Assembly: GCF_963675165.1 (NCBI RefSeq)
Contig: NC_087381.1
Span: forward strand, 2,604,001-2,668,000
Reading direction: 5' to 3'
Source of the DNA: Halichondria panicea
Taxonomy: Eukaryota > Porifera > Demospongiae > Suberitida > Halichondriidae
Length of the DNA stretch: 64,000 nt
Shown piece after piece: positions 46,936-59,457 of this stretch (position 1 is its first letter; the number at the start of each line of letters is the position of its first letter). The translations under genes were made by a program, and so were the position numbers. Under the pieces are notes generated by a model, which worked only from the letters and a program-made list of their open reading frames with translations, searched no databases and was not told the origin of the DNA.

Positions 46936-47128
46936 AACCAAAACTTATTATTAATAAGGTGTAATGTCAATCACATTAATAAGAATTCTATTATACATAT
47001 AGATCTAATTGCAGCTGCAAATAACTATACTCAACTGTTTATGTATTATAGCTAAACTTTAATACACAGCACACTATAATTATAGGGTCAAGTCCGTAAG
47101 CAGTTTACAAGTATTCCTTGTAAGTCTC

Positions 47129-48791
47129 TTAGCACCAACCCACGTGCTTCTTGGTGTACTCGCAAAGATGCTTCAGATCATTGCCGTCCATAATGCAGCC
47201 ACCTTGAGAAGAAGTGCAGGTCTTGCAGTTGGAATTTTTAGCAGTGCAGCTTCCCTTGCCATAATATTGGTAGCAATTACACTTTGTGTATTCGTCAGGA
47301 GCATTAAAAACATGTCCAACTTCATGAGCGAAAACCCTGTCAATCTGATCGGAACCCCAACCGTCATTGCTGTACTGCATGTATAGAGGTCCGCCACCAA
47401 AATAGGCATACGCAAAATGACTTTGCTTGTACTTAGAGAAGAAACCAATGAAAGCACCATCAGCACTAACGGCATTTTTGAAAGTTTGTGCTAATTTGTC
47501 CCTTCCAGTTTTACCAGTTGGGTAACCACAAGCTTGGAGTGTAGGATTAGCAAACACGTCATGGCAAGATGCATAATTATAGCTAGAGCAATAGGTTGGG
47601 TTGGAAGCAGAGATTATTGCCATCCCATAATACATCACAAACGACAACCTAACCCCATTTTTCTGAGCTTGGTTTGCCCAGAATTTAAGCCCTGCTAGAC
47701 ATTCGCTTATAATCTTCTGTTTCTCACTATTGCTTATTGCTAAGCTACCAGGACCGGAAGCAATAAGAATAAGAGCGACAATCTTTCCAGTCATGGTTTG
47801 GCGATATGGTGAATCTCCCTGAAAACCTTCGTCTGAATCTTCTCGTTTAAAGGCCATTGGAGCTGTTTTTTCGGTCCACTTTTGAACCGTTGGTTGTGGT
47901 CTCAGCTCATCTTCTCGTGCCATCCAGTAGGCATTAGCATGGTTCAAAGTTTCCGCCGATGCTGAGCTCGAAATATGGGCTGAAGCTTGACTGAAGCTAT
48001 TCTGCTTGGCTACATGAGAAGGGAATTTTGCAACCAAGAGGTTGTGACCAAGTTGGAGTAGAACATGGCCCCCAGCAGCTTCCACTTCAGCAGTTGCCTC
48101 GTCAATGTTCTCAGTGTGAAGCAACATCTCCTCCATGGCGGCAGGACTCCTGCATGTATATAGAGCAGATAACATCAAGTATAGCTATTATATAGATACT
48201 GTTGCATAATTATTACATGTATGATCATTTCTGGAATCTGGCAGCAATTTACCCTTCTGATTCTTGTTTGTGGGATGGCTTTGGTGAAATATCTCCCTCG
48301 ATCACTGCTCCACTCAAAACTGCCTGAGATTCACTATAATTACATGCAAGTAATAAAAAAAACTTTTTAAAAGACACATTGCATGCATGCATTGTATATG
48401 TGTGGCACATGGAGGTAATCACAATTTATAATGGGTCAGCATAAACTCTAATATTATACCGATCATTGATCATCGATTCAAGTTCTTGTATGTCTCCTAG
48501 TGGTTCGGGATGAGGCGAATCATCATCAGCTTTCAGGTCTTGCAATATCTCTTCAACTTCACTGATGAAACAAAGCAAAAAGGCATTCATGCATAAATAT
48601 ATAGTATAGGTGCATGTGGAAGCTGGTAATAAAAGGCTGCATGCATGCATGCTGGTATGAAACATAAAGGTATATAATCTCAGGTCATATATAACTCACT
48701 TGAGCACTGTTTCCAGTTTAGCCTCTTTGTCAATCAGACCAGCAAGTGATGCGGAAATCATACAGCAAATCACAAGCAGCAGCAACTTCAT
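47129..48791 (-). CDS. Secreted putative zinc metallopeptidase, copy 1
   Basis: Four coding exons (48791-48700, 48561-48460, 48333-48253, 48149-47129) give 431 aa in one frame. Signal peptide MKLLLLVICCMISASLAG, then an acidic pro-like region (EEILQDLKADDDSPHPEP), then the large last exon. The likely zinc site is HEVGHVFNAPDEY (His367, Glu368, His371, with Asp377 as possible third ligand). It is followed by a Cys-rich end (CNCYQYY, CTAKNSNCKTC, CIMDGNDLKHLCEYTKKHVGWC). Proteins with HExxHxFGAPDEY and a CIM..L..Y...IGW end are known to me mainly as uncharacterised bacterial proteins. Substrate unknown. Confidence 0.8.
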
Positions 48792-49393
48792 TTCGTTCTG
48801 TTGGTTGGCTTTTCTTATCCTTTGTTGTTGAAAATGTCTTGAGAGTAAAGTAAGCTCCAAAGAGTGTGCTTTTATACCATCCATGCATGACTTTATAGTT
48901 CAGGAAATTCATAGTGAGTTGCACACTCACCAATACTGTACTGTAGGCAAAATTCTTGACCACAGTGAACATAGTGTAGCCACTCCCTTTGCCAGAATGT
49001 GCTCACACCGGTCCGCGCGTGGGTATACCTATGTACTCAGCTAACATTCTTGAGCCATGACTTCCTCAAAACGTAACCTGGATTAAAGGAAAGCTTAAGA
49101 ATTTCACAGTTATTCACACTCCATCTATTGTGCTAACACTTCGTGAACACGACCACATGTATATAGTAACACGACCACATATATATATAGTGACAAGTAT
49201 AGGGTTAGACCCTATATAACCTTAACGCCCTCGTAGTCGGGAGGTTTACTGTCATAAACCCCTCTATACACTGTACATTAACTAATACTTAACCGACTGT
49301 GCAGAACACGACTGACAGTATAAGTTTGACCAAACTGTAATTAATAGTCCAACAACGTTCACATGCATGCAGAACATTTTATCTGCGTTATTA

Positions 49394-49577
49394 CCGTATA
49401 GCGGGTAATTTTCAGGGGTCAAAATATTCGTGGTTTAGCAATATTTAGCCTTTCGTGGTTTTTTTTCGTGGTTGCTACTTGCACTGTAGGTAAGGTCGCT
49501 TCATTCGTGGGTAAAATATTCATGGTCCAGTATTAAACCACGAAAACCACGAATATTTTGCCCCACGAAAATTCGTC
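49394..49577. mobile_element. CCGTATAGCGGG-family element, partial
   Basis: Starts CCGTATAGCGGGTAATTTTC. It has internal complementary stretches (CGTGGTTTAGCAATATT, AAACCACGAAAACCACG) and ends CCCCACGAAAATTCG without the final CCCGCTATACGG, so the right terminus is lost. It sits upstream of metallopeptidase copy 1 (48792-49820), where I see no gene. Confidence 0.65.
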
Positions 49578-49820
49578 ATGCAAAACATGCATGCATATAA
49601 TTATACAATAATTATAGGATACACAAATTAATTGTACTGTGAAGATATTAGTAAGTTAATGCTATTTTTTTTATTAAAAGGTTTAGCAATTAATGCAAGG
49701 ATACAACAAATAGCTATAAAGCTAGGGTGAAGAGTGTCCTATAATATAAAAGTTAAAACATTAAAACCCATACGTTTTAATAGCTACAACATGTCAACTA
49801 AGTGAGAATACAAATATGAC

Positions 49821-50486
49821 TTAAATGAACAGAATTATACTAGCACAGTCTACTAGAGGAAATTCCTTCTGGCTAACCAGCTTATTCCATACTGCGATTG
49901 CATGAGGAAAAAATGAGAATTTGTACAACGATGTTCTACATTTGTAGGGGACCAGAGAGAAACAGTTAACTGTTCTGCTGCTGTACATCATATTTCTTTT
50001 AGTTGTTGGATTGTTTGGGAAGTCAGTCAGATTGTGAAGTATTTTGAACAGGTGGCAGAGCACAGCAGCAAGGCGCCTCAGCTGCAGAGAAGGAAGCCTG
50101 GTCAAGGTGAGCAATTCTTCACTTCTTACTTTAAACAGACTCTCACAGCGAATCTCTGGACTTTTTCTAGATTGTTGATTTCCGACTTCTGAAATGGGTT
50201 CCACACAGAGGAAGCGTATTCAAGATGTGGTCTCACAAAGGATGTATACAACTTTAATAGTGTTGTTGGAGAAGAATTGCCTGAACCGGCGATGTAGTAG
50301 TCCTATTAACTTCCTTGTTTTATTGCAGATGGTATTGATGTGATTGTGCCAGCTCAAGTCAGCCGATATGGTAATTCCTAGGTACTTGTAGTCAAAAACC
50401 TGCTGCAGTACATAACCATTTAAAAGTAGAGTTGGAGCCTTCAATGAGCGTGATGTTGTCTCAGTATAATGATATAATAAACACAT
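49821..50486 (-). mobile_element. 5'-truncated CR1-like LINE reverse transcriptase relic
   Basis: The minus strand encodes the C-terminal part of a non-LTR retrotransposon polymerase. FDYKYLGITISADLSWHNHI and NKTRKLIGLLHRRF are followed, after a frame change near 50220, by FVRPHLEYASSVWNPFQ, then LQLRRLAAVLCHLFKILHN and FFPHAIAVWNKL. These are typical of CR1/L2-type elements. Frame changes and missing upstream domains show it is dead. Confidence 0.85.
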
Positions 50487-51044
50487 AATTATTTATACCA
50501 GAGCTAATTTTTATAATCATATATATATATATACATGCATGTATAGTTGATTACTATTAATAGGCCTTGGTAAATTATGCTTTTTACTTTGCCTATATAT
50601 TATTCTTTTTGACTATAATTATATATATTCTCAGAAAGTCAGCCCGCTATTATTCCAGTTTGGTGTACCCATTATATTCCAGTTTAAAGACATCAATGAA
50701 AAGATAATTATTTGTAGTTGTATTGATAGCACTACCTGAGGTAGCCTCGTTCCCAGCCTCGTTGTCTCTAGCTATAGTATTTTTCATCTTAAAAAAAAAA
50801 TCGGCCCAGGACCGAGGCTATACCAGAGGTATATATAGCATTACAGAAAGTGAAATAATTGTAATCCTCTGTGCTGAAAGAGAAAATACTCCTCCATGCC
50901 TGCCTATAATAGTGGCTATATAGTGCTTACAGTACAGTAATAGATGTCTATCTATATAGCTACATTATAAGATGTGAAATTAGCCCTATATATATCTCTT
51001 GCCCGACTGCATGTGCACGTTTCGTTTGTTCTATATACTTCTTG

Positions 51045-51660
51045 AACAATGATTCTTTTGCTTGCATGCTTGTTCTGGCTGCTTGCATGCACGGTGATTG
51101 TATCGCTTGCATGCTTGTTCAGACTACTTGTATGATGATTCTATCGCTTGCATGTTTGTTCTGACAGCTTGTACAATGATTCCGCTTGCATGCTTGTTCT
51201 GACTACTTGTATGATGATTCTATATCGCTTGCATGTTTGTTCTGACTACTTGTATGATGATTCTATATCGCTTGCATGTTTGTTCTGACAGCTTGTACAA
51301 TGATTCCGCTTGCATGCTTGTTCTGACTACTTGTATGATGATTCTATGTCGCTTGCATGTTTGTTCTGACAGCTTGTACAATGATTCCGCTTGCATGCTT
51401 GTTCTGACTACTTGTATGATGATTCTATGTCGCTTGCATGTTTGTTCTGACAGCTTGTACAATGATTCCGCTTGCATGCTTGTTCTGACTATACTTGCAT
51501 AATGATTCTATTGCTTGCATGTTTGTTTGATTGCTTGCACAATGATTCCGCTTGTATGCTTGTTCTGACTATAATAATTGTACAGCTATACTTGTATGAT
51601 GATTCTATTGCTTGCATGTTTGTTCTGATCGCATGCATGCATGATGATTCATTCATTTTG
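51045..51660. repeat. Higher-order tandem repeat, about 81-bp unit
   Basis: Two alternating submotifs make up the unit: GCTTGCATGCTTGTTCTGAC followed by TACTTGTATGATGATTCTAT, and GCATGTTTGTTCTGACAGC followed by TTGTACAATGATTCCG. The central copies are nearly identical and the edges degenerate. Both strands are open across it, which reflects a unit divisible by three in places and not a gene. The stretch 50490-51044 is AT-rich with nothing recognised. Confidence 0.88.
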
Positions 51661-52860
51661 GCACTCATATATATAGTTTAGCTACACCAGTATTTTGCTA
51701 TTCAATTGGTTTCCTCATTCGGAAACGCGAATATTAGAACCCACAAACATATTTTGGCTGAGGGCTCTGGAGCCAAATAGCGAAAATGTTCCGCTATATA
51801 CAGTAGTCTTATTGACCAATCTGCTAAGCCACTATTTGTATTCCATCGTACGGCCACAATGCCACATGCCACATGGTACTTGCAATTGCCTCGCTCATTT
51901 TCTGCTGTGAGACTGTATATAGTCTATACGCCCTTGCATGGGCTTTAGAACACTATATATATAACACATAACACATGCTGTATCATGATCATGTCACGTG
52001 ATATAATTACCCGAGGTGCCTGCTCACCTGGCTAGGCCCTGATAAATTATGCTCGGAATAATTTTAGCATAATAAGGTAAATGTTGGTATAATGAGTCAC
52101 CTAAATATATAAGGTAAATGTTGGTATAATGAGTCACCTAAATATAGGTTATAGGCTGAGTCCAAGGTCTCTATGGGGTTTTGAGAACCGAAGGCCCGAG
52201 GCTGTATATAGCATCTCGAGCGTAGCGAGGGTGCTACTAAGGGCCTAAGGGTCTCAAAACTCCATAGTGACCATTGGACGAGGCCTATAACTGATTTAGA
52301 ATAGTGCTAAGCAAGCTAAGCTATTATTAACACAAAGAAGACTCTGTTTCTAGCAACATTAAAGCTTTGCCTGGCTAGTCTACATAAAAAAAACTCACAT
52401 TGAAGGCAGTTTCCGTCTCTTGCATAGTAAAAACGGTTAATAGAAAGTTGTTATTCTACTTAGTAGTTAGCTCTGCACTAGAGCACTAGCTATTGGTAAC
52501 TGCAAGAGGGAGATAAAAGCTACAAAGCGGCACTGCAGAACACAAAGACTTTTAAAAATTAGTTTTTAATGATGCACTGCATCATGGTTACTATGACTTC
52601 GGTGTACTTGTGCATGTATAAAATAGATGTTGCTAAGCATTCCATGTATGATTGTGTAAAAAATGTTAAATGCATTTAGATCATGTTTGCCATAAATACT
52701 GCAATCTGATTGGTTAGAGGAAATGTTCTATCCAATTTAGAAAATCATGTACTTCAATAGAAAATCATGTACTTCACTTAGAAAATCATGTAGCAAAGAT
52801 TAGATAAGAACATTCAAATCTGATTGGCTAAATACTCATGGTTGCTATGATCTAAAATGC

Positions 52861-52993
52861 TTAGACACTGTTTAGGAAGTTTCCACATGATTTAGAAGTC
52901 CTCAGGGCTAGTAGAACCCTCACTGCGTTCGGGATACTACAACCAGCCCTTTGGGCTTCTAAATCATGTAGAAACTTCCTAAACAGTGTCTAA
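52861..52993. mobile_element. Foldback MITE, TTAGACACTG family, copy 2
   Basis: TTAGACACTGTTTAGGAAG and its reverse complement enclose ATGATTTAGAAG / CTTCTAAATCATG. It is the inner end of the left arm of the composite element. Confidence 0.85.
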
Positions 52994-53818
52994 CTATTAT
53001 GTAGTGAACATATAATGGACCTCCATAGAAGACCTCTGAATGACTGAGAGGTATCTATGAGAAATAAAGGACCTCCAAGTAACCAATCAGATTGCACCAT
53101 TTGTGACAAGCATTTTCTAAGCTTAATTATAAATTTCTCTGGAGATAATCGTTGGAAAAATGTAAAATTTACGCTATAATACAATTATGGTGATTATGAA
53201 AATCAGGTTATCTTTTAATTATGTCACTTAAATCGTAATTTAATTGTAACGATGTACTAAATGCAAATTTTGGGAAATGATGGTATTATGGGTCACTAAA
53301 AAAAAAGGTGTAGAGGCTTGTACTACAAAAGCATGAACTACCGTAGAAAGTATAAATGAATACTCAAATTAACCACTAATTGACCACAACCATGCATTCT
53401 CAACAACTTAAGGTAAATGTTGGTATAATGAGTCACCTAAGCTTAATTATAAATTCTCTGGAGATAATCGTTGAAATTTACGTTATAAAAATCAGGTTAT
53501 CTTTTAAAAATTTAAAGAATATACTGAAACTTTGGAAGCATTTTATCAAAGAGACCCATATACCCCCTGACTAATAATACAGGTATCTACCTTAGGTGTC
53601 TAAAGAATAATTGTCCATTTTTGGTAAAGATCCTCACATTAAGTTTTACATAACCACGTTTTCATGACAAAAAATTAATGCTGAAGTTGAGGATCAGTTC
53701 AAGTCAGCAAGATAACACTAAGAATCATGATTATATTAATTATGTCGTGTGTCAGTTGCATGTGTGCATGTGCTGTGTTTATAATTATGTCTACGTTTTA
53801 ATTTTGTCTATATAATAG

Positions 53819-53954
53819 TTAGACACTGTAGGAAGTTTCTACATGATTTAGAAGCCCGGCCAAAGGGCTTTTTATAGTATCCCGAACGCAGTGAGAGTTC
53901 TACTAGGCCTGAGGGGCTTCTAAATCATGTGGAAACTTCCTAAACAGTGTCTAA
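53819..53954. mobile_element. Foldback MITE, TTAGACACTG family, copy 3
   Basis: Same palindrome as copies 1 and 2, lying at the inner end of the right arm of the composite element. The left terminus has lost about five bases (TTAGACACTGTAGGAAG). Confidence 0.85.
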
Positions 53955-54331
53955 GCATTTTAGATCATAGCAACTATGAGTATTTAGCCAATCAGATTTG
54001 AATGTTCTTATCGCTACATGATTTTCTAAGTACATGATTTTCTAAATAAGTACATGATTTTCTAAGTTGGATAGAACACTTCCTTTAGCCAATCAAATTG
54101 CAGTATTTATGGCAAACATGATCTAATATGTCGCATTTTTTTGCACTTTTATGAAGCACATTTTTCAAGAATAATAATTATAGAATAATGGGTGGGAAAA
54201 AAGGATGACTTATCAGGGCCTATTTGTATACCCCCTCCCCTATAGGGTACTTATCAGCCTCGAATCCAGCGAGGCTAGGTACTTATACACATAATTATAG
54301 CTAACAATAATTTATTATAGGTGTGATATAG

Positions 54332-54500
54332 TAAAGCAGTCAAGAAGTATTCTTTGTAAGTCTCTTAGCACCAACCCAATGTGCTTCTTGGTGTACTCAC
54401 AAAGATTTCTCAGATTATTGCCGGCCATAATAATTCAGCCAGTTGAGAAGAAGTGTAGGTCTTGCAGTTGGCATTTTTAGCAGTGCAGCTTCCCTTGCCA
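54332..54500 (-). pseudogene. 3' fragment of the metallopeptidase gene, copy B
   Basis: Matches the 3' end of the last exon (stop context CTTAGCACCAACCCA, Cys-rich end) with small indels; broken before the HExxH site. Followed by block X at 54560. Confidence 0.8.
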
Positions 54501-54559
54501 TGCATATACAGATATATAGAGTGGTGCATCGCCGTTCCTGGGAGGCTGCTTTACATATT

Positions 54560-54800
54560 GGAGTCATTGTTATTTCATCCGGACCTGAGCCTTGGCCGTT
54601 ATATAACGTGTGGTTGCTAGAGGTGATCATTAATGGAGGTTCTATATATACTGTACATGTATATGTCGATCATCCAGATACCAGGCGTTCTTTTCTCATA
54701 AAAAGTATATGGATTCTAGGCTAAGCTCTCTCACTTTCTTGTTTACACGCTCTTTGATTCCCCCGCCCAATCGGATACTGTAGTCGGTATAACTGTAAAA
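54560..54800. repeat. Shared 3'-flank block X, copy 2
   Basis: Same order of landmarks as 46656-46935: GGAGTCATTG, TCCGGACCTGAGC, GTCGATCATCCAGAT and CCAATCGGATACTGTAGT. Beyond it, 54800-56940 has no gene I recognise; an open frame at 55733-56083 is unassigned. Confidence 0.75.
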
Positions 54801-56940
54801 AAACCTTAAAGTGTAATGTCAATCATAATTATCTATTTATACAAGTGTCTGTAATTAATTTATACCAAGTATAGCTATATTGTATATGCAGGTTCAGTCT
54901 CCTCATTTTTATATTGCAAATGTTCATTGTTTATACGTCCTTTGACATAATTATAGCTACAAGTGTAATGTTAATATTTATATAGCTGCAAATTATTTAT
55001 TAACCACAGCACACTATAAGCCCCGTTTACACGAGGATTATTAGGTTTATGCCCCAAAAGAGAAATGTAGCTTTACAGGTTTTTTTCTGCCTTCGTGATA
55101 AAATTAAACTATAATGTACAATTATAGACCCATGCATGCATGCATATGCATGTCATACTGTTTTGTAAAGTTCAACAGACATGCAGTGCTTACTTCCAGT
55201 GTACAAATGTGTTTTGCTAGTATTATAATTATGTAAAGGAGATCAGTATATATATATACTTGTTGTGAGACTGCATGCATGTATGTTATTCCTAATAGTG
55301 ACACTGCATGGAAGTGAAACAAAAGCCTATGATCCTGTGTATATAATTATAGGCTATAGCCAGGATTTTGTTTGAATTTTATTGAACAATGTTATCCAAA
55401 AGGAATTGTACTTATAGGTATAGTCACGTAGCTATATAATCCTATAAATGTACTTCTCAATAATTATATAAAAGTATAAGAGTATTGAGCTAAAACGTGA
55501 GGTTGTGAGCTAGCTGTGTTTCACAATAATTATAATTATGCATGGGAATTAAAACAGCACGTTTAAAAAAATTTAAATTTAAAGTTGTATGATGCACTAT
55601 ATACAGCATATACTGAGAGAGGCAGATTGTGTTCCACAAGAAATTTAGGTATTCTAATAAGAAAGAGTGCCTATTATTATATGTATGAATTTATTCTAGA
55701 ACTCTTGCACGGTGCTGCTATGGTTATTGTATCTACCATGCAGTCAGATTGTTTCGTGTTCTTTTTGCTTTTAGGTAAGCCCTGCAGGGTGCTTGCCCTT
55801 GTGTCTGATCATCATCATCACTCGTACCGTTTCTTGGGCTAACCCGGTATATATACTTGTTTGTGAGAGTGAGCTTATAGGGATGCATTATATAGTCCGC
55901 TGACATCAGCAGCAGGTATTTGAACTTCATCCAGGCATCGCTCGGAAATAAACCATATATTTCATGGAATATAATTCTCAGCATTCCTTGGAATTTGACA
56001 AAGTCCCCTCTCGAAGTAAAACACATAGGAATGTTGGGTCTTGTGGATTTTAGGACAAGATACAGCTTCGTGATCACTCCCATGGATTCTTTCAGTTACC
56101 ATAACTTGAAATGTTGCCGTTGAGCACTAAGTCGAGTATGTTTTTTTGTCTTGTCGGAGCTGTTACAATTTGGTGGAGGGAGTATAAATATGCACTGACC
56201 GGAGTTGTCATTCACTATACAGTGCATCCAATCTAAAGAGTTAGAATATACCACAAATTAATGTGTGAGTATAGTGGTACTTAAGTATAAATATGGAATA
56301 TTTCTGAGAAAGTCGACTGATCCCATTGTGTAGGTAAATGAATAAACTGTGGTGATTTAGTAAGACGAATGCCTTACAACAAGATCAACTTTCATAAGAC
56401 CAACTCCCACGAAATTCTTTTTCTTACAAGAGCAACTTTGTATGACGTTAACTACATGTCAGTAGATCAACTCTCATAGAATCAACTCGTAACAGTACAC
56501 TTATAAAGAGTGTGATGGTAAATGTACCTTACTATAATGACAATGTGACATTTGAGAAGCAGGAAACTTGTTACATAATTATGGTCACAGTCAGTTAATA
56601 CAAAATGCAGTGCAAATAGTTGTTGAGCAACACACGAGATAAACTTTCCTAAGATCATTTCAACTGCATGTCAGTAGATCAACTCGGATACTGTAGTCAG
56701 TATAATTAGTAAAAAACCTTGAAGTGTAATGTCAATCACTATACAAGTGTCTGTAATTAATTTGTACTGTGCATATGCAGGTTCAGTCTCCTCAATTGCA
56801 TTGTTTATACGTCCTTTGACATAGCTACAAAACCAAAATGTATAATGTCAATATTTATAGCTGCAAGTTATTTATTAACTGTATATAATTTATATCTCTA
56901 ACTGACTATACACAGCACACTATAATTATAGGATAGGTTG

Positions 56941-57058
56941 AGTCTGTAAAACATTCCAAAGGTATTCTAAGTCTCTTATAGCACCAATCCGCGTGCTTCT
57001 TGCTGCTCTGGCAAAGGTTGCCCAGATCATTCTTGTCCATAATGCAGCTATACCTTCG
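56941..57058 (-). pseudogene. 3' fragment of the metallopeptidase gene, copy C
   Basis: About 110 bp of the last exon end (GCACCAATCCGCGTGCTTC, ..CAGATCATTCTTGTCCATAA) including the stop region. It then changes abruptly into a run with repeated GCGCATAGCACAT-type units at 57083-57150. Confidence 0.75.
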
Positions 57059-57179
57059 GCGGAGTCCAACCAACACATTGTCGCATAGCGCATAGCACAT
57101 CGCGTATGACGCATAGGAAATTGTCGCATAGCACATAGCACATAGCGTGACCTTCAGGGCCACCGTAGTTTGCACTGTA

Positions 57180-57375
57180 CATGTAGAATCTATGTCGATC
57201 ATCCAGATTTTCGGGTGATTGAGCGCGTGTGCTAACAATGGATACCAGGCGTTCTTTTCTCATAAAAGGTTTGGATTCAAGGCTCTCAGGCTTACTTACA
57301 CTTGCTCTTTTACACGCTTTTTGGTGCTTCCCCCGGCCAATCGGATACTGTAGTCGGTATAATTGTACTGTAAAC
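57180..57375. repeat. Shared 3'-flank block X, copy 3
   Basis: Carries GTCGATCATCCAGATTT, ACAATGGATACCAGGCGTTC and CCAATCGGATACTGTAGTCG, as in the other two copies. Lies between fragment C and the 3' flank of intact copy 2. Confidence 0.75.
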
Positions 57376-57644
57376 CTTAAAGTATAATGTCAATCACAAT
57401 TCTATTATACAAGTGTAGATCTAATTTGTACCGTGTACAAGTTTAGACTTCTCATTTCACATTGCAAATGTTCATGTTTATACGTCATTGACATAATAGC
57501 TACAAAATAAACATTTCTATAATACTACAAGAGTCTATATTTATAGCTGCAAAATATTTATTAACTGTTTATAGCTCTAAAAACTATACACAGCACACTA
57601 TAAAGGTCAAGTCCGTAAAGCAGTCCAAAAGTATTATAAGTCTC

Positions 57645-59457
57645 TTAGCACCAACCCACGTGCTTCTTGGTGCTCTGGCAAAGGTTGCCCAGATCATTCT
57701 TGTCCATAATGCAGCTACCTTGAGAATAAGTGCAATCCTTGCAGTTGGAATTTTTAGCAGTGCAGCTTCCCTTGCCGTAATTTGTGTAGCACTTACATTT
57801 TGTGTATTCGTCAGGAGCGTTAAAAACATGTCCAACTTCATGAGCGAAAACCCTGTCAATCTGATCGGAGCCCCAACCGTCATTGCTGTACTGCATGTAT
57901 AGAGGTCCGCCACCAAAATAGGCATACGCGAAATGACTTTGTCTGTACTTGGAGAAGAAAGCAAGGAAAGCACCATCAGCCTTAGCACCGTCTTTCATAT
58001 ATTGTGCTACTTGGTCTTTTCCAGCTTGACCAGTCGAGAATTTAAAAGCTTGGAGTGTAGCATCAGCAAACACGTTGTGGCAAGATGCATAGCTAGAGCA
58101 ATAGGTTGGGTTGGGAGCACTGATTGTTGCCTTCCCATAATACATCACAAACGACAAACTAACCCCGTTTTTCTGAGCTTGTTCTGACCAGAATTTAAGC
58201 CCTGTTATGCATTCACTTTTAATCTTCTGAAACTCACTATCGCTTATTGCTAAGTTACCAGGACCGGAAGCAGCAAGAATAGCATACGCAATCTTCCCAG
58301 TCATGGTTTGGCGGTATGGTGAATCTCCCTGAAAACTTTCGTCTGAATCTTCTCGTTTAAAGGCCATTGGAGCCGTTCTTTCTGTCCACTTTTGAATTAT
58401 CGGTTGTGGTTTCAGCTCATCTTCTCGTGCCATCCAGTAGGCATTAGCATGGCTCAAAGTTTCCACTGATGCTGAGCTCGAAATATGGACTGAAGCATGA
58501 CTGAAGCTATTCTGCTTGGCTACACGAGATGGGACTTTTGCAACCAAGAGGTTGTGACCAAGTTGAAGTAGAACGTAGCCCCCAGCAGCTTCCACTTCAG
58601 CAGTTGCCTCGTCAATGTTCTCAGTGTGAAGCAACATCTCCTCCATGGCAGCAGGACTCCTGTAGAGCAAATAACATGAAGTACTAAACAATTTTTAAAT
58701 CTAGCAGCAATTTACTCTTGTGAGTCTTGTTTGTGAGATGGCTTTGGTGAAATATCTCCCTCGATCACTGCTCCATTCTGAAGTTCACTATACAGTAGTT
58801 CAACATAAGACACAATGCATTGTCAGTGGCATATTGTGTTGGTAAATAATCATACCTTAATGTTCTATTTAACGAATTTTAGTGAATTTGTAGTTAACTC
58901 TAAATTATGTCCGTGATAAAATAATCAATGAAAATGTACTTGCGAGAGTGCTAAGCAAAATAGCCCTATTTTCATCTGACTCCAAACTTTCTGTTCAACC
59001 TCCTTCTTAGACAATTATTGTGCTAATGAATTTGCTGCAAATCCACCAAAATGAGTATACCCTAAAAGCAGCTAGAGAAAAATCTGAAAACATCAGCATG
59101 CTCGTTTAAGGTAATTATAATGTCAGCATAAATCATACCGATCATTGATCAGCGACTCAAGTTTTTGAATGTCTCCAATTGGTTCGGGATGAGGCTTATC
59201 ATCATCAGCTTTCAGGTCTTGCAATATCTCTTCAACTTCACTGATATGAAACAAAGCATTCATGCATCATTATGGTATCAGTAAGTATAGGTAAATGCAT
59301 GCATGCTAATGAGAATTATAAGAAAAGGTATAATCTCAGGTCATAACTGTATGCATGAGTCTCACTTGAGCACAGTTTCCAGTTTAGCCTCTTTGTCAAT
59401 CAGACCAGCTAGTGATGTGGAAATCATACAGCAAACCACAAGCAGCAGCAACTTCAT
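57645..59457 (-). CDS. Secreted putative zinc metallopeptidase, copy 2
   Basis: Four coding exons (59457-59366, 59240-59139, 58787-58716, 58659-57645), 426 aa, with the same intron positions and phases as copy 1. Signal peptide MKLLLLVVCCMISTSLAG, acidic pro-like region, and zinc motif HEVGHVFNAPDEY at residues 362-374, all intact. The Cys-rich C-terminus ends CIMDKNDLGNLCQSTKKHVGWC. Main differences from copy 1 are three codons fewer in exon 3, YASCHNVFAD in place of YNYASCHDVFAN, and scattered substitutions. Introns and flanks are also similar, so the duplication is fairly recent. Confidence 0.8.

Larger units (their letters stand above)
52035..54220. mobile_element. Composite palindromic DNA element
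   Basis: Possible outer ends GGCCCTGATAA and TTATCAGGGCC, each flanked by TA. Inside are long inverted arms at 52658-52993 and 53819-54140, with repeated ACATGATTTTCTAA units. Each arm carries a TTAGACACTG foldback MITE. There is also a foldback at about 52165-52290, and repeated GGTAAATGTTGGTATAATGA blocks at 52076, 52113 and 53411. No transposase frame. The outer boundaries are tentative; the inner arms are clear. Confidence 0.6.

Noticed and set aside
47144..47386. Plus-strand hydrophobic open frame opposite metallopeptidase copy 1 (repeated at 57660-57902)
   Set aside because: It is conserved only because it lies opposite conserved coding exons, and no separate start or splice signal was seen.
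51220..51502. Long open frames on both strands with repeated CMMILCRLHVCSDSLY-like or YKLSEQTCKRHRI-like units
   Set aside because: They are translations of a DNA tandem repeat in several frames at once, with no start context or neighbouring exons.
51045..51660. CRISPR-like array
   Set aside because: No unique spacers: both alternating parts are repeats, and the host is a eukaryote.
55733..56083. Minus-strand 116-residue open frame
   Set aside because: No recognisable domain, no clear splice partners, and low-complexity ends; kept only as unassigned.
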